From: Botryococcus braunii
Lineage: Eukaryota > Chlorophyta > Trebouxiophyceae
Direction: 5' to 3'
Length of the DNA stretch: 62,500 nucleotides
Assembly: GCA_002005505.1 (NCBI GenBank)
Contig: MVGU01001534.1
Location: forward strand, 1 to 62,500
Of this stretch, positions 10,786 to 19,907 are shown in pieces. The translations under genes and the position numbers were made by a program. A model generated the notes under the pieces. It was not told where the DNA came from. It saw nothing but the letters and a program-made list of their open reading frames with translations, and ran no database searches. Every line of letters begins with the position of its first letter. The first letter of the stretch is position 1.

Positions 10786-11310
10786 TCAATCTGCGTTAGG
10801 TTCTGAACGCTGCGAGTCCCCGTCTTCGTCTCCGTTATCTGTGTCCGTGCACCACTCCTCTGGGCTGAATCCTTTTCTGCTGCCCAGAAGGGAAAGTAGG
10901 AAGTCCTCGTCAAGGGTGGCAAGAGCACACTCCACTGCTGTGTAGGCTGCCCTTTCTTCCCAATACTCGGGTTTGCTGGGTCCTCCGATCTGTTGTAGAT
11001 GCCGCTCAAATAATGCTCGCGTGACGAAGCCTGGATCCGCGTTGATGAATGAACACTCCCACGCCGTTACTTTGTAGGCTGGGTAAGCAGAGAATCGTCG
11101 TCTGAACCACTGAGGCTGTTCGACTTTGCCCAGTCCGTACGCACGGCTGACAAAATCCTTCACTAGAAATGCTCGTTCTTCTGGTGTTCTCGGTCCCGTA
11201 TCTCCTCCAGCTCGCCTCAGGCTATCATATGTAGGTGGTGAAGGAGGTGGGGGAATAAAAGGTCTTTTACCGCCGGCCGACATCCTTCCGCTCTGCTTCG
11301 TTCGTCCCAT
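10786..11310 (-). CDS. Copia-B ORF0: extra ORF upstream of gag, unknown function
   Basis: 174 residues from an ATG at 11310, 57 nt inside the 5' LTR, ending 16 nt before gag. It has a basic N-terminus and then a proline cluster containing SPPTYDSL, which fits the PPxY late-domain consensus. The rest is a mixed aromatic and charged region (QPQWFRRRF, AWECSFINADPG, EYWEERAAY) and an acidic tail. I recognise no family. Copia-A and Copia-C have 308-414 nt leaders with no comparable ORF. It could be a captured host fragment or an element-specific accessory protein. The composition looks protein-like and the frame is closed by normal start and stop codons. Confidence 0.6.
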   Translation of the reverse strand: MGRTKQSGRMSAGGKRPFIPPPPSPPTYDSLRRAGGDTGPRTPEERAFLVKDFVSRAYGLGKVEQPQWFRRRFSAYPAYKVTAWECSFINADPGFVTRALFERHLQQIGGPSKPEYWEERAAYTAVECALATLDEDFLLSLLGSRKGFSPEEWCTDTDNGDEDGDSQRSEPNAD

Positions 11311-11352
11311 CGTAGGCTCGGAACATACTTTCAGTTGCCCAGCTCAAGAGTT

Positions 11353-11367
11353 GGTGGGCCCATAACC
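11353..11367 (-). promoter_or_regulatory. primer-binding site of Copia-B (initiator tRNA-Met anticodon arm)
   Basis: The plus strand reads GGTGGGCCCATAACC directly beside the LTR, which equals the anticodon arm and loop of eukaryotic initiator tRNA-Met. The element RNA is therefore complementary to an internal part of the tRNA, as in the half-tRNA priming described for Drosophila copia. Confidence 0.8.
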
Positions 11368-12095
11368 TGTACAATTCTGGGCGTAATGTTCCCTGTATGT
11401 CCCGGCACGAAGGGTGTTAAGCTCGGTCGGGTCTCTTGCTGTGTGTAGGAGAGCAAGCAGAGCCCGACTATGTGTTGATACTTGTGGCAACTGATCAGAG
11501 ATAAGCACCCGGAGTGCTCTTTCAGTCCCAAACAAGTCATTACATTGCTTCTTGCTCTCTCTCAACGCCAAGGAATTCAAACTACCTCTTCTACGCATCG
11601 ACAGATAGTTCGCATTACCATTGTTCGATGAGCCAAGCATTAGCAACATTCTAATACGCTTATCTAGACCTCTTCCTAATCAATTGTTCATGCAAGTTAC
11701 ACTAAGTTGCAGCACTTCACCTGTATGTCCCGGCACGAAGGGTGTTAAGCTCGGTCGGGTCTCTTGCTGTGTGTAGGAGAGCAAGCAGAGCCCGACTATG
11801 TGTTGATACTTGTGGCAACTGATCAGAGATAAGCACCCGGAGTGCTCTTTCAGTCCCAAACAAGTACCGAGCCCTTCATGCCTGCTGCCTATATCCTTTC
11901 TCGCAAGAACGCGTCAGATTGCATTACTCTCTTTCTCCAAAATGGAATCAGTCCAGATCAATTATGGCAGAACTCTAGAGTTCTGCCATCCCTTACTCAA
12001 TCTCTAAGATTGTTCACAGTGATTGCTTTAGAGAAGCCTGGCCACTATTACTCTTCTGAGGGAAAGTCACTAAATGTTCTTTCACTATTATAACA
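11368..12095 (-). repeat. 5' LTR of Copia-B
   Basis: 728 bp, apparently identical to 5736-6463. The likely TATA box is at 11889-11893 and the inferred transcription start is at about 11865, where the U3-side 146-bp block begins. Confidence 0.95.
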
Positions 12096-12827
12096 CTATC
12101 TTACCAGACCAGCCTGCTGGGCCTTTCATGGTCGTGTACCCACATGCACTGTCAGTGAGGAATGATGCTCCATCCTGAATGGCTCCTGTGACAGAAATCA
12201 GATTAGTGTGTGCAGTGGGCACACACTGCACATTATGCAGCCAAAACACCTCTTGTCTGGCATTGACCAGACACACAGACCCAGTTGCAACTATCCCTCC
12301 TTTGGCATCAGAAGTGGCCAAATGAAGAGGGAGGGGTTGAGCATGCATGACTGGGTTGTGTAGTAAAGACAGATCATTTACAAGGTGCACCGATGCACCA
12401 CTGTCTATCAGCCACGAGGTACTGCAAGCCCCATGAGATGTAGGGGTAAGCACATTCAACGAAACGAACATAGGCTCACCAGCACCTGGAGGAGGTGGTG
12501 GTGGGAGATGCCAGCCTGGGAAGAAGGGCAAGATAGTGGACACAGATCCAGGAGGATGTGAGGTTGACACGGGAGGGCCTCCTCTGGACTGGCCAGCATC
12601 CCACCAGCTGGCTTGTTGCTGAGGAGCTCCAGTGCCCCACCACGTAGCTGGGCCCGCACTTGCAGCTTGCATTGTGCCACGTAGAGCTTGCAGCCTCTTC
12701 AGTTCCAGGCAATCCCTCCAGAAATGTCCCGTCCCGTTGCAGAAGCGACACGCCAGTTCCTCCTTTGGCCTCCTGCCACGTCCAGACCCTCGCCCCCTGC
12801 CTCCAGCGTTGTGAGCAGAAGGGCCAT
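11864..12827. repeat. 964-bp direct repeat, copy 1 (also at 17644-18607)
   Basis: It holds the U3 of the Copia-B LTR plus Copia-A protease/gag sequence. It matches 17644-18607 at a constant offset of 5,780 bp with no difference seen. Copy 1 ends exactly at the gypsy LTR; copy 2 continues uninterrupted into Copia-A gag. Confidence 0.92.
12096..12827 (-). pseudogene. Copia-A gag C-terminus and protease fragment (gypsy-filled copy)
   Basis: The minus frame has the zinc knuckle CRFCNGTGHFWRDC and the aspartic protease motif LIDSGASVHLVND, and ends at the Copia-B insertion (KGPAGWSGKI). Its gag side is truncated at 12827 by the gypsy LTR. The same sequence lies uninterrupted in 17876-18607. Confidence 0.9.
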
Positions 12828-12997
12828 TGTAACGTACTTCCGGATACGTCCACCCGTCGGATACGGGTCTCACGTGGTCTTCGACCACGAGGGTGCATAC
12901 GACTCGGTATGCACCTGTGTGAGGTCATTCTCACACAAGCCTTTGTCTTAGATCTTGCATCTAGCCTTTGTCTTCGTGAATTTCCTAGATCATTACA
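12828..12997 (+). repeat. 5' LTR of the gypsy element
   Basis: About 170 bp, starting TGTAACG and ending ATTACA, with inverted termini TGTAA/TTACA. The left boundary is fixed by the empty site at 18601-18610. The right boundary is set by the primer site that follows. Confidence 0.75.
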
Positions 12998-13014
12998 TTT
13001 GTTGGTATCGGCGA
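12998..13014 (+). promoter_or_regulatory. gypsy primer-binding site
   Basis: TTTGTTGGTATCGGCGA follows the LTR. It starts with the TGG expected from a tRNA CCA end. The donor tRNA cannot be named from the window. Confidence 0.5.
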
Positions 13015-13048
13015 AAATCTATTCTCTGTACTTTGTCCGTGCTGCACT

Positions 13049-14527
13049 ATGGCCGAGCTCGTTTTGCCTCGCGAGTCTACAATCGAATTCATCTTGACTA
13101 ATGAACCATCTTTCACGAAATTGGAATATGTGCCTACATCAACTCTCGCGACTGTACCAGATTTTCTTCGGAAGGAATTCCGTGTACCTGTGGTTGCGGG
13201 GACGAGTTCGTCTACGGCTTTTTGGTTGTGCGTGCAGGAATACGAAACCTATGATGATCTTTCTGTTGTCATATCTGATGTACAGGAAAAACTCTCAGAG
13301 GCCACTGCCTCTCTCCGTCAGCGCCACGCCTCCTGGCTGGCTGCTCACGCGAGCTCCTACATGGTCGCACCCACGGCCTTTGGCGCAAACACAGCGTTTG
13401 CCGCCCATCAAATTGCCATAAGGGACCTCCAGTCCGCAACGAACACTTATTGGGATTATAAGTTTCTGTTGCGTGACTTGGAGGGGCCAATTCCCTCCTA
13501 CGCAGGTGACCTCACGGTGGCGCTTGAAGCCCATCGTGAAGAAACCAATGCCCGGCTTACGGTAGTCGAGGGCGACGTCCGATCCATGAAGGACACCCTC
13601 TCAGAGCTCCGCGACTTGTTGCTCAAGGGTACGCCTCCGCTTACCCCGACTACCGAGCTTCCTCTCAATCCGGAATTCCCTCTCGATTACGACCAAATCA
13701 ATCGGAGTTCCTTCCCTTCCAAGCCTATTCGTGTTCCACCACCCAAATTCGATGGGTCCAAGGAAGGTACCAAGGTCACCACCTGGTTTGAGCAATTTGA
13801 CGACTATGCCTCTCTTATGCACATTGCACCAGGTGACTTAGTCGCAAACGCTTCACTATGCTTGTCGGGTCGTGCAGCCGAGCAATGGGCCTTAATGAAA
13901 AAGTCTCTCACTCAGCGGGGACGTGATCCTAGGGACTTTTCCACCTTCAAAACTGAAATGCTTGCTCAGTTTGTGGAGGGTAAGGTCGAACACACTGTTC
14001 GAGTTCGTCTCGCACGCTTACGACACACCAACTCTGTTGCTTCCTATCATGCAGCTTTCAGGGCAATCATGGTAGAGGCAGTTCAACACCCCATCTCGGG
14101 GCCAGAGGCTTGCTCAGCTTTTCGCAATGGTCTCAAGCCAGCTGTCTACCAGTTGGTCATGAGGGATGCCATGGCAAAGGATGAGTTCGAGCACCTTGAC
14201 GTGGTAGTCAAGGCTGCCAAGGAAGCTGAGGATCTTCTCACTGTCCTTGCAAGTGGCTCTCACACTGACCACCGCAGGGAGGGTGGTCCACGTGCGGATA
14301 AGCGTCGCGCGCCACCCTTGGCCACCAAGCCTGCCAAGAAGCCTGCCCTCAACCTGCCTCCCAAGGCACTCGCTGAAGAGGCGGCCAAGTGGGCCAAGAA
14401 GGGCCTTTCTGAGGCCCTCTTCCACAGGCGCAACTCTGACGGGCGCTGCATCAACTGCGGCGTCCACGAGCACGACACCGCGTCTTGCCCGCATCCTGAC
14501 GTTGTCTTGCCACCTTCTAAACGCTGA
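13049..14527 (+). CDS. gypsy Gag
   Basis: 492 residues from ATG 13049. The N-terminal ~200 residues contain heptad-rich segments. The retrotransposon gag core runs from about 235 to 385 (PPPKFDGSKEGTKVTTWFEQF, WALMKKSL, FSTFKTEMLAQF, LARLRHTNSVASYHAAF). A basic Lys/Arg/Pro region follows, then one CCHC knuckle (CINCGVHEHDTASC) near the C-terminus. The TGA stop at 14525-14527 is in the same frame as pol, and the codons beyond it are open (RSGPSVSPA...) into protease. It may be a read-through stop, or a CGA-to-TGA mutation at a CpG. Confidence 0.9.
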   Translation: MAELVLPRESTIEFILTNEPSFTKLEYVPTSTLATVPDFLRKEFRVPVVAGTSSSTAFWLCVQEYETYDDLSVVISDVQEKLSEATASLRQRHASWLAAHASSYMVAPTAFGANTAFAAHQIAIRDLQSATNTYWDYKFLLRDLEGPIPSYAGDLTVALEAHREETNARLTVVEGDVRSMKDTLSELRDLLLKGTPPLTPTTELPLNPEFPLDYDQINRSSFPSKPIRVPPPKFDGSKEGTKVTTWFEQFDDYASLMHIAPGDLVANASLCLSGRAAEQWALMKKSLTQRGRDPRDFSTFKTEMLAQFVEGKVEHTVRVRLARLRHTNSVASYHAAFRAIMVEAVQHPISGPEACSAFRNGLKPAVYQLVMRDAMAKDEFEHLDVVVKAAKEAEDLLTVLASGSHTDHRREGGPRADKRRAPPLATKPAKKPALNLPPKALAEEAAKWAKKGLSEALFHRRNSDGRCINCGVHEHDTASCPHPDVVLPPSKR

Positions 14528-16750
14528 AGGTCTGGGCCTTCAGTCTCTCCTGCAGCTCATGCAGATGTAGCTGGAATAAGTCCGGTTCCTCCTACACCCA
14601 GTTCTCACTCAGATGAACTACCTGCACCACCACTTCTAGCTGCACATGCTTTCCATCCAGACCCTGCTGTTCAAGACCTCACCATGGTCTTTGCTGGGCA
14701 GGTGTTGGACCAGCATGGCCACATCCTCTTCGACTCCGGGGCGGCGTGTAACGTCATCAGCTCTGCCTTCGTGAAGAGGCATGCATTGGAAGTGTCCCCA
14801 CGGGGAGATGTGCACCCACAGCTACAACTAGCCAATGGGGCACGCGTCAACCATATGGGCCAAGTCACAGTGTCCGTTACCGTCCAAGGTCAACGTTTCA
14901 CAAGGGTTCCTTGTGTTGTGTTAGACTTAGCTATGGATTGGACTCTCATCTTGGGCAACCAGTGGTTACGTCGTTGTCGTGCTAGGTTGGACTTCGATGA
15001 GCTGACCATCAGAGGTTACACGAACAAAGCAAAGCCATTTGTTTTACAGTGTGCACCTTTGGACAAGCCTTGCCCTGGCAACCTGTGTCAGGACACTAAG
15101 GTGTTGGTCATCTCTGCAGTGAAGGCTAAACGCTTAGTCCGTTCTGGATGTAAGTCTTTCCTTTCCACTGTCACCAAAGTCGATGAGTCTGCCATGTCTG
15201 GACCATCTCTGGTCGATGATATACTCAAGGAGTATGCTGATGTCTTTCCAGACGAAGTACCTGGGTTACCCCCAGACCGTCCTGGAATCTCTCACACAAT
15301 CCCTCTGATTGACCCACATGGCAAACCTCCTTCTCGACCACTCTACCGTCTCTCTCGCGCTGAATTCCTTGAAGCCGAGAGACAGACCAAACTGCTTTTG
15401 GAAAAGGGATCCATAGAGCCCTCCACGTCACCATATGGAGCACCTATCCTCTTTGTCCAAAAGAAAGACGGGAGCTTGCGCATGGTCATCGACTATCGCG
15501 CACTTAACAAACTCACTGTCAAGAACAAGTACCCTATGCCACGCATAGATGATACTCTTGACCAACTCCAAGGCTCCACTGTCTTCACCAGTCTGGATCT
15601 CACCTCTGGGTACCACCAGATCCGGATCACTGAGGAGGATGTTCCGAAAACTGCTTTCAGGACTCCTATGGGCTTGTATCAATGGAAAGTCTTACCCTTC
15701 GGTCTCACCAATGCACCAGCCACTTTCCAAACTGCTATGAATACAATCTTCCGCCCATACCTCCACAAGTTTGTCTTGGTTTACTTGGATGATATCCTCA
15801 TCTATAGTAAAACCCCTGAGGAGCATCGTGAACACCTGCAAAAGGTTCTGGACCTTTTGCGAGAGCATCAGCTCTATGCCAATCTCAAGAAATGCTCCTT
15901 CGCCCAGCCCGAAGTCACATACTTGGGTCATGTGGTGTCTGCGGATGGAATCAAAGTTGATCCCCGTAAGAAAGCTGCCGTAGCTGATTTTCCTACTCCT
16001 AGGAATCTCAGTCCCCTACGGTCCTTCCTGGGCTTAGCCACCTACTTCCGCAAGTTCATTCGTACCTTTGCGATGCTGGCTTCCCCTCTCCACCGCCTTT
16101 CTCGTAAAGGTGTGGCTTGGGTCTGGTCCCCTGCTTGCGCTGCTGCTTTCCACGCAATCAAGCAGGCCTTGACCACTGCTCCCTGCCTAGCTTTCCCTGA
16201 TTTCTCTCAACCATTTGAAGTGCACACTGATGCCTCCCTTCATGGGCTCGGGGCCGTGCTCTATCAAAATGGTCGTCCAGTGGCCTTCGAAAGCCGAGGT
16301 CTTACACCTGCGGAAATCAACTATGCCACTGGGGAACAAGAGCTCCTGGCTGTGGTGCACGCCCTCACTGTCTGGCGCTGCTACCTTGAAGGTGCTCCTG
16401 AGTTCCGGGTCGTCACAGACCACAAAGCCATCACCTACCTGGACTCGCTTCCTACCCTTAGCCGACGTCAAACACGTTGGGCTGAGTTCCTTTCCAGGTT
16501 CCACTTTCGTTGGGATCACGTTGCTGGCAAGTCCAACGTGGTAGCTGATGCCCTCAGTCGTCACCCTGCCCTCGGCAGTGATTACACTCCACTGTGTGGC
16601 TTTGTCCATGCCATTGTGGCATCTGGGGTCTTAGCACCCCCTGACTCTCCCTGTCTACCGAGTCCATCCCTATCTGCAGTCCTCCGTTCTGGTGTGACTT
16701 CAGGGGGGGAGAGCCCACGAGCCTGTCATGGAAAGACAAGTTCGTGCAAG
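14528..16750 (+). pseudogene. gypsy Pol: protease, RT, RNase H
   Basis: The frame continues gag beyond the TGA; an internal ATG is at 14684. The aspartic protease motif is [12 protein letters not shown], near residue 16 of the ATG-initiated product. The RT has [37 protein letters not shown] and the catalytic YLDD. RNase H has HTDAS, an [11 protein letters not shown] segment and a closing VVADALSRH. The frame goes out of register at a run of seven G at 16698-16706 and ends at 16792 in non-homologous sequence, so the integrase is read one base away. Confidence 0.9.
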
Positions 16751-17643
16751 GTTATTCTTTGGACCCATGGTTCCAGGATGCTGACAACTTGAAGGGTCTC
16801 CTCTCACACGAGGGTCTCTTCCTACACGACGGCAAAGTTGCCGTACCCGATGCATTTGGGTTGCGAACCCTTCTCCTTAAGGAAATGCATGACAGCCCAT
16901 ACGCTGGACACCAAGGTGTTCGGAAGACCCTGAAGCTCATAACCCGCCATTACTGGTGGCCTTCTATGACTCAGGAAGTGGAGAGGTATGTCACCACATG
17001 CCATCTGTGCCAAAAGAACAAAGCCAGGAACCTCAAACCAGCTGGTCTCCTGCAACCTCTGGGCTTACCCTTTGCTCCTTGGCATACAGTCACGATGGAC
17101 TTCATCACACAGCTACCGTCCACTGAGCGCGGCCACGATGCCATCTTCGTCATCGTGGACAAACTCTCCAAGATGGTCCATCTGGTGCCAACCACGTCGC
17201 GAGCGACAGCGGAGCAAACGGCGCGCCTGTACGTTGACAACGTATGGAAGTTGCATGGGGTCCCCCAAGTGATAGTGTCTGACAGAGATCCACTCTTCAC
17301 CAGCCACTTCACCAAGGCTTTGTGCGAGATACTCGGTACCAAACAGGCCATGTCCACTGCCTACCACCCTCAAACGGATGGTCAGACAGAAAGGACCAAC
17401 CGGGTACTGGAAGACATGCTACGCATGTACGTGTCGTCCAGCCAAACTGACTGGGATACCAAGTTGTCCTGCGCCGAGTTTGCGATCAACAACGCAGACC
17501 ATGAGAGCACCGGCACTACGCCATTCATGCTCAACTACGGGCATCATCCATACCTCCCAGCCACGCTCCTACCCAACCTACGGGTTCCGAGCGCAGCCGG
17601 CTTTGTTCAGCGCATGCAGCGTTTGATCAATGAAGCTCGGATG
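16700..17643 (+). pseudogene. gypsy integrase, C-terminally truncated
   Basis: The frame begins just after the G run (WKDKFVQGY) and holds the H2C2 zinc region (HDSPYAGHQG, CHLCQKNK) and the integrase core: the first Asp in TMDFITQLP, the second in SDRDPLF, and Glu in DGQTERTNRVLED. It ends at NEARM, where Copia-B U3 begins. An ORF extending to 17787 is a chimaera and its last ~45 residues are LTR translation. The C-terminal domain, any chromodomain and the 3' LTR are absent. Confidence 0.9.
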
Positions 17644-17875
17644 GTACCGAGCCCTTCATGCCTGCTGCCTATATCCTTTCTCGCAAGAACGCGTCAGATT
17701 GCATTACTCTCTTTCTCCAAAATGGAATCAGTCCAGATCAATTATGGCAGAACTCTAGAGTTCTGCCATCCCTTACTCAATCTCTAAGATTGTTCACAGT
17801 GATTGCTTTAGAGAAGCCTGGCCACTATTACTCTTCTGAGGGAAAGTCACTAAATGTTCTTTCACTATTATAACA
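17644..17875 (-). repeat. partial Copia-B LTR (U3 only)
   Basis: Equivalent to 11864-12095. It starts within two bases of the U3/R boundary inferred from the TATA box and the intra-LTR repeat. The fusion with gypsy creates GGTACCGAG. Confidence 0.9.
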
Positions 17876-18607
17876 CTATCTTACCAGACCAGCCTGCTGG
17901 GCCTTTCATGGTCGTGTACCCACATGCACTGTCAGTGAGGAATGATGCTCCATCCTGAATGGCTCCTGTGACAGAAATCAGATTAGTGTGTGCAGTGGGC
18001 ACACACTGCACATTATGCAGCCAAAACACCTCTTGTCTGGCATTGACCAGACACACAGACCCAGTTGCAACTATCCCTCCTTTGGCATCAGAAGTGGCCA
18101 AATGAAGAGGGAGGGGTTGAGCATGCATGACTGGGTTGTGTAGTAAAGACAGATCATTTACAAGGTGCACCGATGCACCACTGTCTATCAGCCACGAGGT
18201 ACTGCAAGCCCCATGAGATGTAGGGGTAAGCACATTCAACGAAACGAACATAGGCTCACCAGCACCTGGAGGAGGTGGTGGTGGGAGATGCCAGCCTGGG
18301 AAGAAGGGCAAGATAGTGGACACAGATCCAGGAGGATGTGAGGTTGACACGGGAGGGCCTCCTCTGGACTGGCCAGCATCCCACCAGCTGGCTTGTTGCT
18401 GAGGAGCTCCAGTGCCCCACCACGTAGCTGGGCCCGCACTTGCAGCTTGCATTGTGCCACGTAGAGCTTGCAGCCTCTTCAGTTCCAGGCAATCCCTCCA
18501 GAAATGTCCCGTCCCGTTGCAGAAGCGACACGCCAGTTCCTCCTTTGGCCTCCTGCCACGTCCAGACCCTCGCCCCCTGCCTCCAGCGTTGTGAGCAGAA
18601 GGGCCAT
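17644..18607. repeat. 964-bp direct repeat, copy 2
   Basis: Copy of 11864-12827. At its right edge the Copia-A gag frame reads straight through the gypsy target (GGGCCAT then AGGGGG), so this is the unoccupied site. Confidence 0.92.
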
Positions 18608-19493
18608 AGGGGGCCTGACCATCAGCAGGTGCTCCAGCTCCCACTCCTGGTGCTGCTCCAGCGCCCGGTGCAGCTCCAGCGCCTTGGGGAGGCCCAGGGA
18701 TTCCACCCTGAGCTGGCACGGCTGCTGCTGCTGCTGCCATACCTGCTGCAGCTGATGCTGTGACTTGCACTGACTCTGCCAGCGGGATATCCTGGTACTC
18801 CAAGTTCTCAATGGCAGTGAGGATCGTCTCCAGCATGTTGTAGGGGTCTGACTTGGCGGAGGTAATTGCCCAAGCGTCGTTCTGCAAGACTGCAGGTAGT
18901 CCCTTATACATATACCTGCAGATCTGGCGGTCGCTCAGCTGATGGTTATTGGCCTCCAGGGAGGCGGCAATACTGATGACTCGGTGGCACCATTCTTGCA
19001 CTGTCTCTCCCTTTACCATGCCTTGTTTGAGCCCCTTGATCCACTTCTCGTTGATTTCCCTGTCCTTCCCTCCAGTGCAGCGGTCTGCCATCCACTGAAT
19101 GAAGTCAAAAGCGCTCCCCCGCTGTTTGACTTCGTCGTGCCACATGGACGGGACAGACTGCAAAATGAAATGTTTTACTGCTGCGTTCTCTGCGGTCTTA
19201 GGCATAGCTGTCTCCAACGCTCCCATTGCTCCTTTTTGCATTGCGCAAGACTCCAGCTCTTCACGCCAGGCACTGAAATTAGTGCGATCAGCCTTCAGCT
19301 GTGTAGACATCTTGGGATTGGAGGAGTTCATCGTGTATGCATACGAGCTGGCTGCAGTGCCTCCAGTGGTCTGTCCTGACTGTCCAGCTCCTGAGGAGGC
19401 CGTGCTGCCTCCTGCTGGTGTTGCCATAGTCTCTGTACTGCTGGGATTACTTTCAGAAACCTTGATTTGGGAACGAGTTTGAGGTCTGGTCAT
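17876..19493 (-). CDS. Copia-A Gag and protease (5' part of polyprotein)
   Basis: Starting at ATG 19493 (MTRPQTRSQIKVSESN; a GTG at 19502 also opens the frame), this is the intact first ~540 residues of the polyprotein. The gag core spans about residues 60-230 (LKADRTNFSAWREEL, WIKGLKQGMVKGETVQEW). A Gly/Ala/Pro linker (repeated GAAPGAG) leads to a GRGRGSGRGRR basic patch and the CCHC knuckle CRFCNGTGHFWRDC. The protease active site is LIDSGASVHLVND near residue 425. The frame ends where U3 of Copia-B joins at CTATC. The natural continuation is the integrase at 5735 downward. Confidence 0.88.
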
Positions 19494-19876
19494 ACACTTC
19501 ACTTGCTCTCACAGCGTTCAGCCTGACACAGCTGGTTTAAGTATACCCTTCCGGCGTGCACCACAGCACTTTCAAGTATTCCACCCTTTCGAGGTCTAGC
19601 ATGTACCCTTAATATGCAAGATATGCAAAATATTCTTCAGCAATTCAATTGCTTGACCACCCGGACCTACTGACGGTCTCACGACAACGACGACGGGTGA
19701 TAATCTCAGGTCACTTCACGGAAAAAAAACTTCCCAAGATATTGAAGACTCTGTCCGTAGGCCTTCTGAGTGAATATCCAGTTGTTCCTTTTTTACTTCT
19801 TCTTGCCGTCAGGCGAGTCCGTGGAAAAACCCAGTACAGATGCATCCGATGATGCCATGCACTCCTGTCTGCCCTT

Positions 19877-19907
19877 GGCTCAGCTGGAAGGGCGTGGGCC
19901 CATAACC
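19877..19907 (-). promoter_or_regulatory. primer-binding site of Copia-A (initiator tRNA-Met 5' half)
   Basis: The plus strand at 19894-19907 reads GTGGGCCCATAACC, matching the initiator tRNA-Met anticodon arm. The preceding bases (GGCTCAGCTGGAAG) also resemble the tRNA D-arm (GGCGCAGCGGAAG). The remaining leader (19494-19876) contains no ORF I can support. Confidence 0.8.

Larger units (their letters stand above)
5736..12095 (-). mobile_element. Copia-B: young, internally deleted Ty1/copia element inside Copia-A
   Basis: It is bounded by two 728-bp LTRs that look identical and by CTATC duplications, and it lies in the same orientation as its host element. On the minus strand it contains a leader ORF (ORF0), gag, and a pol remnant that starts in mid-integrase. 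Protease, the GAG-pre-integrase region and the first half of the integrase core are missing; comparison with Copia-C suggests about 0.95 kb deleted. Identical LTRs imply recent insertion, yet it cannot encode a working polymerase. It was therefore probably mobilised in trans by a complete relative, or was deleted after insertion. Confidence 0.93.
12828..17643 (+). mobile_element. Ty3/gypsy LTR retrotransposon, 5' portion only
   Basis: It starts with a short LTR (TGTAA...TTACA) inserted after GCCAT in Copia-A. Primer site, gag with zinc knuckle, protease, RT, RNase H and most of the integrase follow, in gypsy order. It stops abruptly at 17643 inside the integrase C-terminal region, where U3 sequence of Copia-B begins. 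No 3' LTR or chromodomain is present. Gag and pol are separated by one in-frame TGA, and a one-base shift divides RNase H from integrase. Confidence 0.93.

Noticed and set aside
17644..17787. Integrase frame extending to 17787
   Set aside because: The last ~45 codons are translated Copia-B LTR sequence, identical to frames in the other LTR copies.
19877..19907. A tRNA gene
   Set aside because: Only the D-arm-like and anticodon-arm stretch is present. No acceptor stem, T-arm or 3' half exists, and the position beside the LTR marks it as a primer-binding site.
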